Source of the DNA: Tolypeutes matacus
Lineage: Eukaryota > Chordata > Mammalia > Cingulata > Chlamyphoridae
Assembly (NCBI GenBank): GCA_026826555.1
Contig: JAKSZT010054565.1
Coordinates: forward strand, 8,315,820 to 8,379,819
Direction of reading: 5' to 3'
Length of the DNA: 64,000 bases
The notes under the pieces are model-generated. The model made no database searches. It had not been told where the DNA came from and was given only the letters and a program-made list of their open reading frames with translations. Shown piece after piece: positions 11,320-22,522 of this stretch; the first letter of the stretch is position 1; every line of letters starts with the position of its first letter. The translations under genes were made by a program, and so were the position numbers.

Positions 11320-11775
11320 TCAAATCAGTGAGTTCATATAGTGTTCATCCTTCAATGCCTGGCTTGCTTCACTCAACATAAGATCTTCAAGATTCATCCA
11401 TGTTATTCCGTGTGTTAGCACTTTATTCCTTCTTACAGCTGACTAATAAATATTCCATTGTATGTATGTACCACATTTTGTTTATCCATTCATCTGTTGA
11501 TGGGCATCGGGGCTGATTCCAAATTTTGGCAATTGTGAACAATGCTGTTATGAACATTGGTGTGCATATATCTGTTCGTGTCTTTGCTTTCAGTTCTTCT
11601 GGGTATATACCCAGCAGTGAAATTGCTGGATCATAGGGAAGATCTATTTTTAGATTTCTGAGGAACCGCCAAACTGTCCTCCACAGTGGCTGGACCATTC
11701 CACAATCCCACCAGCAGTGGATGAGGGTTCCTATTCCTCCACATCCTCTCCAACATTTATATTCTGCTATTTTTT
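11320..11775 (-). pseudogene. L1-A ORF2, C-terminal part
   Basis: This is the C-terminal segment of L1-A ORF2, separated from the rest by L1-B. Read on the minus strand it gives [20 protein letters not shown] and [19 protein letters not shown], the standard L1 ORF2 C-terminus, and ends with a TGA at 11320-11322. One frameshift follows the MEY motif. The insertion point of L1-B is the TSD at 11763-11775. Confidence 0.88.
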
Positions 11776-11962
11776 GTTTGTTTGTTTTTGTTTTTGTTTT
11801 TAACTTTTTTTAACTTTATTTTGTACATTTAATAATTGAAAATATAAACAGTTAAAAACAAAAAGTAAACAGATGAATAAATATATACATTTCTCAATTA
11901 AATGTAATGGATACATATAAATTTTTTTTTAATCAAACAATATGTTACACAATATATTTGGT

Positions 11963-14900
11963 TCATAGTAATGCATTCATACAGTATTTGTCCTTTTGTG
12001 TCTGGCTTGCTTCACTCAATATAATGTCCTCCAGGTTCATCCATGTTGCCATATGCTTTATGACTTCATTTCTTCTTACAGCTGCATAATATTCCATGAT
12101 GTGAATAGACCACAGTTTGTTTATCCATTCGTCTGTTGATGGACACCTGTGTTGTTTCCAACTTTTGGCAATGGTGAATAATATTGCTATGAATATTGGT
12201 GTGCAGATGTCTGTTCGTGTCACTGCTCTCAGTTCTTCTGGGTATATACCCAGTAGTGGTATTGCAGGGTCATGTGGCAAGTCTATATTCAACTTCTTTA
12301 GGAACTGCCAAACAGTCCTCCATAGTGGCTATACCACCCTGCATTCCCACCAACAGTGAAGAAGTGTTCCTATCTCTCCACATCCTCTCCAACACTTGTA
12401 ATTCTCTGTCTTTTTAATAGTGGCCATTCTGATAGGTGTGAAATGATATCTCATTGTAGTTTTGATTTGCATTTCCCTCTTCATGAGTGATCTTGAGCAT
12501 TTCTTCATGTGTTCTTTTGCCATTTGTATTTCTTCTTTGGAGAAATGTCTATTCAAGTCTTTCACCCATTTTTTAATTGGGTCGCTTGTCTTTTTATTGT
12601 TGAGTTGTAACATCTCTTTATATATCCTGGATATTAAACCCTTAACAGACATGTGATTTCCAAATATTTTTTTCCCATTGAGTTGGCTGCCTTTTCACCC
12701 TTCTGACAAAGTCCTGTGAGGTGCAAAAGTGTTTAGTTTTCAGGAGGTCCCATTTATCTACTTTTTCTTTTGTTGCACATGCTTTGGGTGTGAGGCCCAA
12801 GAAACCACCACCTACTACAAGTCTTGAAGATGTTTCCCTACATTTTCTTCTAGTAGTTTTATGGTCCTGGCTTTTATATTTAGATCTTTGATCCATTTTG
12901 AGTTTATTTTTGTATAGGGGGTGAGATAGGGGTCCTCTGTCATTCTTTTGGTTATAGATATCCAGTTCTCCCAACACCATTTGTTGAAGAGACTGTTTTT
13001 TCCCATTAGCGTGGGCTTGGTAGGTTTGTCAAAAAACAGTTGACTGTATAGGTGAGGGTATATTTCTGGGTTAGCAATTCTATTCCACTGATAAATGTGT
13101 CTATCTTTATGCCAGAACCATGCTGTTTTGACCACTGTAGCTTTGTAATATGCTTCAAGGTCAGGCAGTGAAATTCCCCCCACATTGCTCTTCTTTTTTA
13201 GAATGCTTTTGGCTATTCGGGTGCACTTGCTCTTCCAGATGAATTTGGTAATTGCCTTCTCTAACTCTGTAAAGTAAGCTGTTGGGATTTTGATTGGTAT
13301 TGCATTGAATCTATAAATCAGTTTGGCAAGATTGACATCTTCATGATATTTATTCTCCCAATACATGAACACGGAATGTCTTTCCATTTGTTTAGGTTTG
13401 ATTAAATTTCTTTTAGCATTGTTTTGTAGTTTTCTGCATATAGGTCCTATACTTCTTTGGTTAAATTAACTCCTAGATATTTGAGTCTTTTTGTTGCTAT
13501 TGAAAATGGAATTTCCCCCTAATTTCCTCCTCAGGTTGTTCAGTACTAGTGTACAAAAACATTACTGATTTTTGCGTGTTGATCTTGTATCCTGTCTCTT
13601 TGCTGAACTCATTTATTAGTTCAAGTAGCTTTGTTGTGGATACTTCAGGATTTTCTAAGTACAGGATCATGTCGTCCGCAAACAGTGAGAGTTTTACTTC
13701 CTCTTTTCCTATTTGGATGCCTTTAATATTTTTGTCTTGTCTAATTGCCTAGCTAGAACTTCTAGTACAATGTTGAATAACAATGGTGACAGTGGCATCC
13801 TTGTCTTGTTCCTGATCTTAGAGGGAAAGCTTTCAACCTTTCCCCATTTAAATTTTTTTTTTTTTTTTTTTTTTTTTTACCGGGAGGTCCCGGGGATCGA
13901 ACCCAGGTCCCTCCATATGGGAGAAGGACGCCAAACCAGTTGAGCCACACCCGCCCCCTACCATTTCCCCATTTAGTATGATGTTGGCTGTGGGTTTTTC
14001 ATATATGTCTTTTATCATATTGAGGAATTTTCCTTTTATTCCTATCTTTTGAAGTATTTTTATGAAAAAAGGATGTTGGATTTTTCGAATGCCTTTTCTG
14101 CATCTATTGAGAAGATCATGTGGGTTTTTTCCTTCAATTTGTTAATGTGGTGTATTACATTGATTGATTTTCTTATGTTGAACCAGCATTGCATACCAGG
14201 AATAAATCCCACTTGGTTGTGATGTATAAGTCTTTTGATATGCTGTTGGATTCGATTTGCAAGTATTTTGTTGAGAATTTTTGCATCTATGTTCATTAGA
14301 GAGATTGGTCTGTAATTTTCTTTTCTTATGGAATCTTTATCTAGCTTTGGTATTAGGGTGATGTTGGCTTCATAAAATGTGTTGGGTAATTTTCCCTCCT
14401 CTTCAATTTTTTGAAAGACTTTAAACAGGATTGGTGTTAATTCTTTTTGAAATGCTTGGTAAAATTCACCCGTGAAGCCATCTGGTCCTGGACTTTTCTT
14501 TGCTGGGAGATTTTTGATGACGGATTCAATCTCCTTAATTGTGATTGGTTTGTTAAGTTATTATATTTCTTGTAGCGTCAGTGTAGGTTGGTTGTGCGTT
14601 TCTAGAAATTTCTCCATTTCGTCTAGGTTGTCTAGTTCGTTGGCATATAGTTTCTCATAATATCCTCTTATGATTCTTTTTATTTCTGTGAGGTCATTTT
14701 TAATTTCCCCCCTTTCGTTTCTGATTGTATTTATTTGCATCTTCTCTTTTTTTTTCTTTGTTAGTCTAGCGAGGAGGTTGTCAATTTTGTTGATCTTCTC
14801 AAAGAACCAGCTTTCGGTTTGGTTGATTTTTTCTACTGTTTTTCTGTTCTCATTTTCATTTATTTCTGCTCTAATCTTTATTATTTCTTTCCTTCTGTTT

Positions 14901-15896
14901 GCTTTGGGATAGGTTTGCTGTTCTATTTTAATTTCTCAAGTTGTTCAGTTAAATCTTTGAGTTTAGCTCTTTCTTGTTTTTTAATATAGGCATTTAGGGC
15001 CATAAATTTCCCTCTCAAGACTGCCTTCGCTGTATCCCATAAGTTTTGATACATTGTGTTCTCATTTTCATTTGTCTCAATATATTTACTGATTTCGCTT
15101 GCAATTTCTTCTTTGACCCACCGAATATTTAGGAGTGTGTTGTTCAGTCTCCACACATTTGCAAATTTACTTTTTTCCTGTCTGTTATTGATTTCTAGTT
15201 TCATTCCATTATGATCTGAGAAGGTGCTTTGTATAATTTCAATCTTTTTATATTTATTGAGAGCTGTATTGTGACCTAACATGTGGTCTATCCTGTAGAA
15301 AGATCCATGGGCACTTGAGAAGAATGTATAACCTGCTGAGTTTGGATGCAGTGTTCTGTATATGTTAGGTCTAACTTGTTTATCATATTGTTCAAGTTCT
15401 CTGTTTCCTTGTTGATCTTCTGTCTAGTTATTCTATCTAATGATGTGAGAGGGGTGTTGAAGTCTCCAACGATTATTGTAGAAATGTCTATTTCTCCCTT
15501 CAGTTTTGCCGGAGTTTGTCTCATATATTTTGTGGCACCCTGGTTAGGTGCATAGATATTTATGACTGTTATATCTTTCTGGAGGATCGTTCCTTTTATT
15601 AATATGTAATGGCCTTCCATATCTCTTATCACTTTTTTGCATTTAAAGTCTGTTTTGTCTGATATTAGTATAGCTACCCCTGCTCTTTTCTGTTTACTAT
15701 TCGTGTGGAGTATCTTTTTGCAACCTTTTACTTTCAGCCAGTTTGTATCCCTGGATCTGAGATGAGTTTCTTGTAAGCAGCATATGGATGGCTCATGTTT
15801 TTTTATCCATTCTGTCAGCCTGTATCTTTTGATTGGGGAATTTAATCCATTCGCATTCAATGATATTACTGAAAATGCTCTATTTATTTCCTCCAT
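11963..15896 (-). pseudogene. L1-B ORF2 (endonuclease/reverse transcriptase), broken
   Basis: The family protein nicks target DNA and reverse-transcribes L1 RNA on the exposed 3' end. The N-terminal endonuclease begins MEEINRAFSVISLNANGLN, with CLQETHL, IIVGDFNTPL and [11 protein letters not shown] motifs visible. The RT active-site box reads LFADDM, with the FADD codons at 13671-13682. The Cys-rich C-terminus ([18 protein letters not shown]) and terminal [20 protein letters not shown] are present. Without the SINE it would be about 3.8 kb, the usual family length of about 1270 codons. Breaks include a frameshift near 15285, several further shifts through the RT, and the SINE at 13851-13963. 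Confidence 0.9.
13851..13963 (-). mobile_element. DAS-type SINE, head-only form
   Basis: The element is a poly(T) run, then an Ala-tRNA-like head in antisense (B box GGTTCGATCC on the minus strand). It lacks the 'CACGGCGTGG' body of the long form. The TSD TTTCCCCATTTA lies at 13839-13850 and 13964-13975. It interrupts L1-B ORF2 between the RT core and the upstream RT region, so it postdates L1-B. Confidence 0.92.
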
Positions 15897-16029
15897 TTTA
15901 TTCTTTGGTTTTCATATGTGATCATGCTTTTGTCTCTCTTTTTACTCTTTTGGTTATCCTTTCTGCTTTTCTTTCTTCTATACTCTCCTCCAAGCCTCTC
16001 TCTCCTGTCTTTTTCTTTCAGGTTCTAAG

Positions 16030-17009
16030 GTTTCCTTTAATATTCCTGCAAAGGTGAATTTTTTTTTGCAAACTCTCTTAGTTTCTGTTTGTTTGTAAAT
16101 ACTTTATATTTACCTTCATATTTGAAGGACGGTTTTGCTGGATAAAGAATTCTCGGCTGGCAGTTTTTCTCTTTCAGTTTCCTAATTGTATCATACCACT
16201 GTCTTCTTCCATGGTTTCTGAAGAGAAATCTGCACTAAGACTTACTGGACTTCTTTTGTACGTGATCGTTTGCTTCTCTCTTGCTGCTCTCAGAATTTTC
16301 TCTTTATTTTTACATTTGACATTCTGAATAGTATGTGTCTTGGCGAAGGTCTATTTGGATTTATTCTCATTGGGGTACGGTGTGCTTCTTGGACATGTAA
16401 GTTCACTTCTTTCATGAGAGGTGGGAAATTTTCAGCTATTATTTCCTCAAATACTCTCTGCCCCCTTTCCTTTCTCTCCCCCTTCTGGAACTCCCATGAC
16501 ACATATGTTCTTGCGTTTTGTGTTGTCATTCAACTCTCTGAGCCCCTGCTCAATTTTTTCCATTCTTTTCTCTCTTCAATTTTAGCTGCTCTGTCCTCAG
16601 TATCACTTATTCTTTCTTCTGTTATTTCGAATCTGCTGTTGTATGCCTCAGATGTGTTTTTTTTTTTTAACAGATTAGCAAGAATGTTTTTATTTATAAA
16701 TTATGTCTACTATCAAGATGTGTTTTTGACTTCACCTATTTTGTCTTTCATTCCCATGAATTCCATTACTTTTCTGTTCAGGATTTCAAATTCTTCTTTG
16801 CTTTCGCTCAATGTCTTCTTGATGTCATTTATCTCTTTAATTATATTGTCTTTCTTCTCATTAATTTGATTGTGGAAATTTGTGCCATTCTCACTGATTA
16901 GTTCTCTCAAATTCTGCATCTCTTCTGGGACTTCGATGTATTCCTTTTCTTGGGCCATGTCTTCTATTTTCTTAGTATGGCTCATAATTTTTTGCTTGTA
17001 TTTAGGCAT
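16030..17009 (-). pseudogene. L1-B ORF1 (RNA-binding protein), broken
   Basis: ORF1 protein coats L1 RNA as a coiled-coil trimer. The N-terminal frame (17009-16713) is rich in Lys, Glu and Ile with KKIEDMAQEKEY and INDIKKTLSESKEEFEI, a heptad-like coiled coil. The second frame (16529-16290) includes the RRM-like core (VSWEFQKGERKERGQRVFEE, PRHILFRM). The C-terminal domain continues to about 16030 in shifted frames. A 56-bp retrocopy with its own TSD disrupts the coiled-coil/RRM junction at 16662-16717. Confidence 0.85.
16662..16717 (-). mobile_element. Tiny retrocopy of a polyadenylated RNA 3' end
   Basis: This is a 56-bp insertion in L1-B ORF1, flanked by an 11-bp TSD GATGTGTTTTT at 16651-16661 and 16718-16728. 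On the minus strand it reads about 30 nt, then AATAAA, 19-20 nt more, then poly(A). That is the spacing of a genuine polyadenylation signal and cleavage site. The source transcript is not identified. It does not match any of the L1 or SINE 3' ends in this window. Confidence 0.75.
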
Positions 17010-18129
17010 CTGGTTCAGTTGTATTTTACTTAGATGCTCTATCTCTTTCTCTTTTATAGGGTTTTAGTGGCAAGAGGCTGTGAGTTACCACAGCTCTTTG
17101 ACTTTTGGCTCAACCTTGATTGTTAGGATTGTTCTGCTGGTTGCTCAAAACTGGGCACTGGACCCAGTAATTGGTTGTAGAGTTGTTTCCTAGGGCCTTG
17201 GGCAGGGAGGCTATAGAGGCCAGGAAAAGCCTCTCCTAATTATTTTTAATTTTCTTATGTGCACTTCCTTGGTCTGCCAGGAGATGGCGCTCGTTGGCAG
17301 CTCTCAATTCAATGCCTGGTCGGAATTTATTTGTTGTGACACAGACCAGATCAATGTGATAGAGCTTCCTGTCTGGGGGCTAAGAGCCTTGTAATTCAAA
17401 CTTTCTGAGACAATTCACCAGTCTTCTCTGGTACCCTCCTCCCTTTTCCCAGCTAGGAAATATTTCCACTCCCCTCTGATTCCTCAACAATCAGTCCCTG
17501 TTAGTAGAGGAGGACATTGGGAGGTTTGTATATCTTTATCCCCTTGCAGGCTCCAAGGCAAACAATGTTGCAGCCCCACGCATTCTGGAAGGGCTCTCAC
17601 GGGACATAGCAGACCAAACCTGCGAGTCCAAAGCAGGGTCAGCCGCAGGCTCTCTCTCCCCTCTCCTGTGGAATCCTCAACAATTAGTCCAGGCTAGAAG
17701 AGAGGGAGGTTGGAGGGTCTTATTTCTCTAGTCCTTCTTAGGCTCCCAGGGCAAACCACCATGTGAAAGGGTCCGGGGGGCTCCACAGCCCAAATGTGCG
17801 GGTCAGAACCTGAGTCAGCCTAAGGCTGTGTCCCTCTCTCTCCCCTTTCTGGGAGTGGTAGATCCCTGGAGCCCTCTTTGTCTGTAGTCGCAGGCCCAGA
17901 GGCCCGAGAATTCTAAAGAGTGTGGGGGAAGGTGCCGGGCAGCAGAACCGCTGCTGGTTCCAACTCACAATTCTGTCGTCACGATTTCCCTCTTTTGTCC
18001 CTCTCTCCTCTGGGTGGTGTGCAGCCTTCACCTGCTGTCCTAAACCCTAGAAGATCTATTTCAGGGCTGTTTCAGCCTGTCCTCTAGCTATTTTTCTGGA
18101 GAAGAGATTTTCGTGTTACTAGTCTGCCC
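17010..18129 (-). promoter_or_regulatory. L1-B 5'UTR / internal promoter region
   Basis: About 1.1 kb between the L1-B 5' end (18129) and ORF1. It is more GC-rich than its surroundings, with several related 'GGAGGAC/CCTGGAG' segments repeated at about 170-bp intervals (near 17520, 17700 and 17860), suggesting degenerate tandem structure. By family it should act as an internal Pol II promoter; no binding site was assigned. It differs in sequence from the L1-A 5'UTR. Confidence 0.65.
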
Positions 18130-18142
18130 TCTGCTATTTTTT

Positions 18143-21100
18143 TTAATAGCTGCCATTCTGATGGGTGTAAGATGGTATCTCATTGTAGTTTTGATTTGCA
18201 TTTCCCTAATAGCTAGCGATGTCGAGCATTTTTTCATGTGTTTTTTAGCCATTTGTATTTCTTCCTTGGAGAAGTGTCTGTTCAGGCCACTTGCCCATTT
18301 TTTAAATGGATTGTTTGTCTTTTTATTTTTGAGGTATAGGATTTCTTTATATATGCAGGATATTAGGCTCCTATTAGATGTAGGGTTGCCAAATATTTTC
18401 TCCCATTGGGTAGGCTGCCTTTTTATTTTCTTAATAACGTCCTTTGCGGTGCAGAAGTTTTTAATTTTGAGGAGATCCCATTTATCTACTTTTTCTTTTG
18501 CTGCTCTTGCTTTGGGTGTGAAGTCATGAAACCATTTTCTATTACAGGGTCTTGTACATGCTCCCCTATATTATCTTCCAAGGTCTTTATGGTTTTGGCT
18601 CTTATATTTAGATCTTTGATCCATCTTGAGTTGATTTTTGTATAAGGTGTGAGATGGTATTCTCTCATTCTTTTAGATATGGATATCCAGTTCTCCAAGC
18701 ACCACTTGTTAAAGAGGCCATTCTCTCCCAACTGAGTGGGCTTGGTGGCCTTGTCTAATACCAGATGACTGTATATGTGATGATCTACATCAGAACTCTC
18801 AATTCGGTTCCATTGGTCAGTAGGTCTATTCTTGTGCCAATACCATGCAGTTTTGATCACTGTAGGTTTGTAGTATGTTTTAAAGTCAAGCAATGTGATA
18901 CTTCCAACTTCATTTTTCTTTTTCAATATGTCTTTGGCAATACGGGGCCTCTTACCTTTCCAAAAATATTTTGTAGTTAGTTTTTCCAGTTCCTTAAAAA
19001 CTGCAGTGTTACTTTTTATTGGGATTGCATTAAATCTGTAGATTAGTTTGGGTAGGATAGACATCTTGATTATGTTTAGTCTTCCTATCCATGAACAGGG
19101 ATTATTCTTCCATTTATTTAAGTCTTCTTTGATTTCCTTTAACAGTGTTGTGTAGTTTTCTGTATATAAGTCCTTTACATCTTTAGTTAAATTTATTCCT
19201 AGGTATTTGATTCTTTTAGTGACTATTGTAAATGGTATTTTTTTAAATTTCCTCCTCAGATTGCTCATTATTGGTGTACAGAAATCCTACTGATTTTTGA
19301 GCATTGATCATATAGTCTGCAACATTACTGAACTCCTTTATAAGTTCTAGAAGCTTTATTGTAGATTTCTCAGGGCATTCCATTATAGGATCACATCATC
19401 TGCAAATAATGAAATTTTTACTTCTTCTTTTCCAATCTGATGCCTTTTATATTCTTTTCTTGCCTCAGTGCTTGAGCAAGTACTTCTAAGACAATGTTAA
19501 ATAAGAGTGGTGATAGTGGGCATCCTTGCCTTGTTCCCGACCTCAGAGGGAAGGCTTTTAGGATTTCACCATAGAAGATGATGTTAGCTTTCGGTTTTTC
19601 ATATATACCCTTTATCATATTCAAAAGTTTCCTTCTATTCCTATCTTTTGCAGTGTTTTTATCAGGAAAGAGTGCTATATTTTGTCAAATGCTTTTTCTG
19701 CATCTATAGAGATGATCATGTGATATTTATCTTTCAATTTGTTTATGTGGTGTATTACATTGATTGATTTTCTTATATTGAACCATCCTTGCATACCCGG
19801 GATGAAACCCACTTGGTCATGGTGTATAATCCTTTTGATATGTTGTTGAATGCGATTAGCAAGTATATCATTGAGGATTTTAGCATCAAGATTCATTAGA
19901 GAAATTGGTCTGTAAATTTCCTTTCTTGTGGTATCTTTGTTTGGTTTGGGTATTAGGATAATGTTGGCATCGTAGAATGAGTTAGGCAATATTCCTTCTA
20001 CTTCTATTTTTCGGAAGAACTTAGAATTGGTGTTAGCTTTTTCTGGAATATTTGGTAGAATTCAGCTGTGAAGCCATCTGGTCCCGGGCTCTTCTTAGTT
20101 GGGAGGTTTTTGATGACTGAGTCTATCTCTTTGCTTGTAATTGGACTGTTGAGTTCATCAATTTCTTCTTTCATCAATGTAGGCTGTTTGTGAGTTTCTA
20201 GAAACTTGTCCATCTCCTCTAAATTATTATTCTTGTTGGCATATAATTTTTCAAAGTATCCTCTTACAATACTCTTTATTTCTGTGGGGTCAGTAGTGAT
20301 ATCCCCTTGCTTATCCCTTATTTTGTGTATTTGCATCTGTTCTCTCTTTTTCTTTGTTAGTCTGGCCAAGGGTTTGTCAATTTTATTGATCTTCTCGAAG
20401 AACCAGCTTTTAGTTTTGTTTATTTTTTCTAGTGCTTTCTTATTCTCTATTTTATTTAATTCCACTCTAATCTTTGTTATTTCCTTCTTTCTACTTCCTT
20501 TAGGTTTAGTTTGTTGTTGTTTTTCCAATTCCTCCAAGTGTGCAGTTAGGTCTTCAATTTTAGCTCTTATTTTTTAATATATGTATTTATGGCTATGAAC
20601 TTCCCTCTCAGGACAGCTTTTGCTGCATCCTATAGGTTTTGATATGTTGTGTTGTCATTTTCATTAGTTTCAAGGTAGTTACTGATTTCTTTTGAGATTT
20701 CCTCCTTGACCCACTGTTTGTCTAAGAGTGTGCTGTTTAACTCCCATATCTTTGTGCCTAACTTGTTTCTCTGGCCCTTAGCAATTTCCAATTTCATTCC
20801 ATTGTGGTCAGAGAAATTACTTTGTATAATCCCAATCTCTCTGAATTCATTGAGAGTGTTTTGTGGCCTGCATGTACTCTATCTTGGAGTATGATCCATG
20901 TGCACTTGAGAAAAAGGTAAATCCTGCTGTATTTGGGTGTAGTGTTCTGTTTATGTCTATTAAGTCCAGGTCCTCTAATGCATTATTCAGAGCCTTTGTT
21001 TCTTTATTGATTCTTTGTCTAGATGTTCTGTCTAATGATGATAATGGTGTATTAAAGTCCCCTGCTATAATTGTAGAGGCATTTGTTTCTCCACTTAGTT

Positions 21101-21491
21101 TTTCCAGAGTTTGCCTCATGTATTTTGAGGCACCCCAATTAGGTGCATAAATGTTTATGATTGTTCTCTCTTCTTGAGAGAGTATCCCTTTTACTAATAT
21201 ATAGTGTCCATCTTTGTCTCTTACAGTAGTTTTGCATTTAAAGTCTATTTTGTCTGATATTAGAATAGCTACTCCTGCCCTTTTTTGGCTATTGTTAGCT
21301 TGTAAAATTGTTTTTCAGCCATTCACTTTCAGCCTCTTTGAATCCCTGGGTCAAAGGTGGGTTTCTTGTCGACAGCATATAGATAGATCACATTTCCTTA
21401 TCCATTTTGCCAATCTGTGTCTCTTGAGTGGTGAATTTAATCCATTAACATTCAGTGTTATTACTTGCAATGAATTTCTTACTTCAGCCAT
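18143..21491 (-). pseudogene. L1-A ORF2 (endonuclease/reverse transcriptase), main part
   Basis: The start ATG at 21491-21489 gives MAEVRNSLQVITLNVNGLN, the L1 endonuclease N-terminus. ASTIIAGDFNTPLSSLDR and [10 protein letters not shown] follow. The RT region shows [38 protein letters not shown] and the FADD box at 19395-19406. The connector region [19 protein letters not shown] and the thumb follow down to 18143, where L1-B interrupts it. Together with 11320-11775 it totals about 1268 codons, normal for L1. Frameshifts occur near 20000, 19650 and 19300-19400 and elsewhere. Confidence 0.9.
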
Positions 21492-21589
21492 ATTTTCTTT
21501 GGGTTAATGTATGTCATATGTTGTTTTGTTTCTGTTTTTGTCTTTTTCATTGTTTTTAAACTCTCCTCCAACTCTCTCTCCCTTGTTTT

Positions 21590-22522
21590 TTCCTTTCAAC
21601 TTGTAGAACTTCCTTTAGTATTTCTTGAAGTGCTGGTTTCTTATTGATATACTACTCTCTTAAGTTCTGTTTATCTGTGAATATTTTGAACTCACCATCA
21701 TTTTTGAATGCCAGTTTTGCTGGATAGAGAATTCATGGCTGGAAGTTTTTTTCTTTTAGTACTTTGACTATGTCATACCACTGTCTTCTTGCCTCCATGG
21801 TTTCAGATGAGAAATCAGCATTTAATCTTATTGTGCTTCCCTTGTATGTGATGGTTCTCTTTTCTCTTGCTGCCTTGAGTATTTTCTCTTTGTCCTGAGC
21901 GTTGGACATTTTCACAAGTATATGCTGGGATTTATACCATTTGGGGCGCGCTGTGCTTCCTGGATCTGCACATCCATCTCTCTCAATATGGTTGGGAAGT
22001 TTTCAGCCATTATTTCCTTCAACACTCCTTCTGTTCCCTTTCCCTTCTCTTCTCCTTCTGGGATGCCCATAATGTGTATGTTTGTGCGTTTTGTGCTGTC
22101 GGTTAAATCCCTGAGTCCCTGCTGGATTTTTTCTTTCTTTTTGTATATCTGTACTACTGTCTGTTTGATTTCAGATGTATTTCTTCCACATCACTAATTC
22201 TTTCTTCTGCCTGTTCAAATCTGCCATTATGTGAATCCAGCGTCTTTTTGATTTCTTGGATTGTGCCATTGATCACCATCATATCCATTATCTTTTTGTG
22301 CATGTTTATAATTTCTTCAGTATGTTCTCCCAGTGTCTTCTTTATATCCTTAATCTCTTCCTTCACTTCATTAAGTTGGTCCATGATATTTGTTTGGAAA
22401 GCTTTGATTAGTTGTTCGATGTTCTGCATCTCTTCCTGGTTTTTAGTTTGTTCATTGGACTGGTCCATGTCTTCCTGTTTCTCACTGTGGTTTGTAATTT
22501 TTTGTTGCCCTCTACTCATCAT
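21590..22522 (-). pseudogene. L1-A ORF1 (RNA-binding protein), broken
   Basis: The N-terminal frame 22522-22154 opens MMSRGQQKITNHSEKQEDMD and carries a coiled coil with the heptad-like EVKEEIKDIKKTLGEHTEEI. The C-terminal frame 21915-21733 includes KILKAAREKRTITYKG, LNADFSSETMEARRQW and DIVKVLKEKNFQP, the ORF1 C-terminal domain, and the tail continues to about 21590. The middle RRM part is frameshifted. It lies about 100 bp upstream of ORF2, the usual bicistronic arrangement. Confidence 0.87.

Larger units (their letters stand above)
11776..18129 (-). mobile_element. Full-length L1 (L1-B) nested in L1-A ORF2
   Basis: The 13-bp TSD TCTGCTATTTTTT lies at 11763-11775 and 18130-18142. The minus-strand order is 5'UTR 18129-17010, ORF1 17009 to about 16030, ORF2 15896-11963 and a short 3'UTR of about 190 bp. 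A SINE (13851-13963) and a 56-bp retrocopy (16662-16717) are inserted in it. Its 5'UTR does not resemble that of L1-A and its 3'UTR is nearly ten times shorter, so the two belong to different L1 lineages. Frameshifts in both ORFs make it inactive. Confidence 0.93.

Noticed and set aside
12815..13387. Long minus-strand open frame of 190 codons (12815-13387) as a host gene
   Set aside because: It is L1-B ORF2 thumb sequence ([33 protein letters not shown]), not a cellular gene.
16270..16869. 199-codon plus-strand hydrophobic frame, membrane-protein-like
   Set aside because: It is antisense to L1-B ORF1; the Leu/Ser/Phe-rich content comes from reading an A-rich coding strand backwards.
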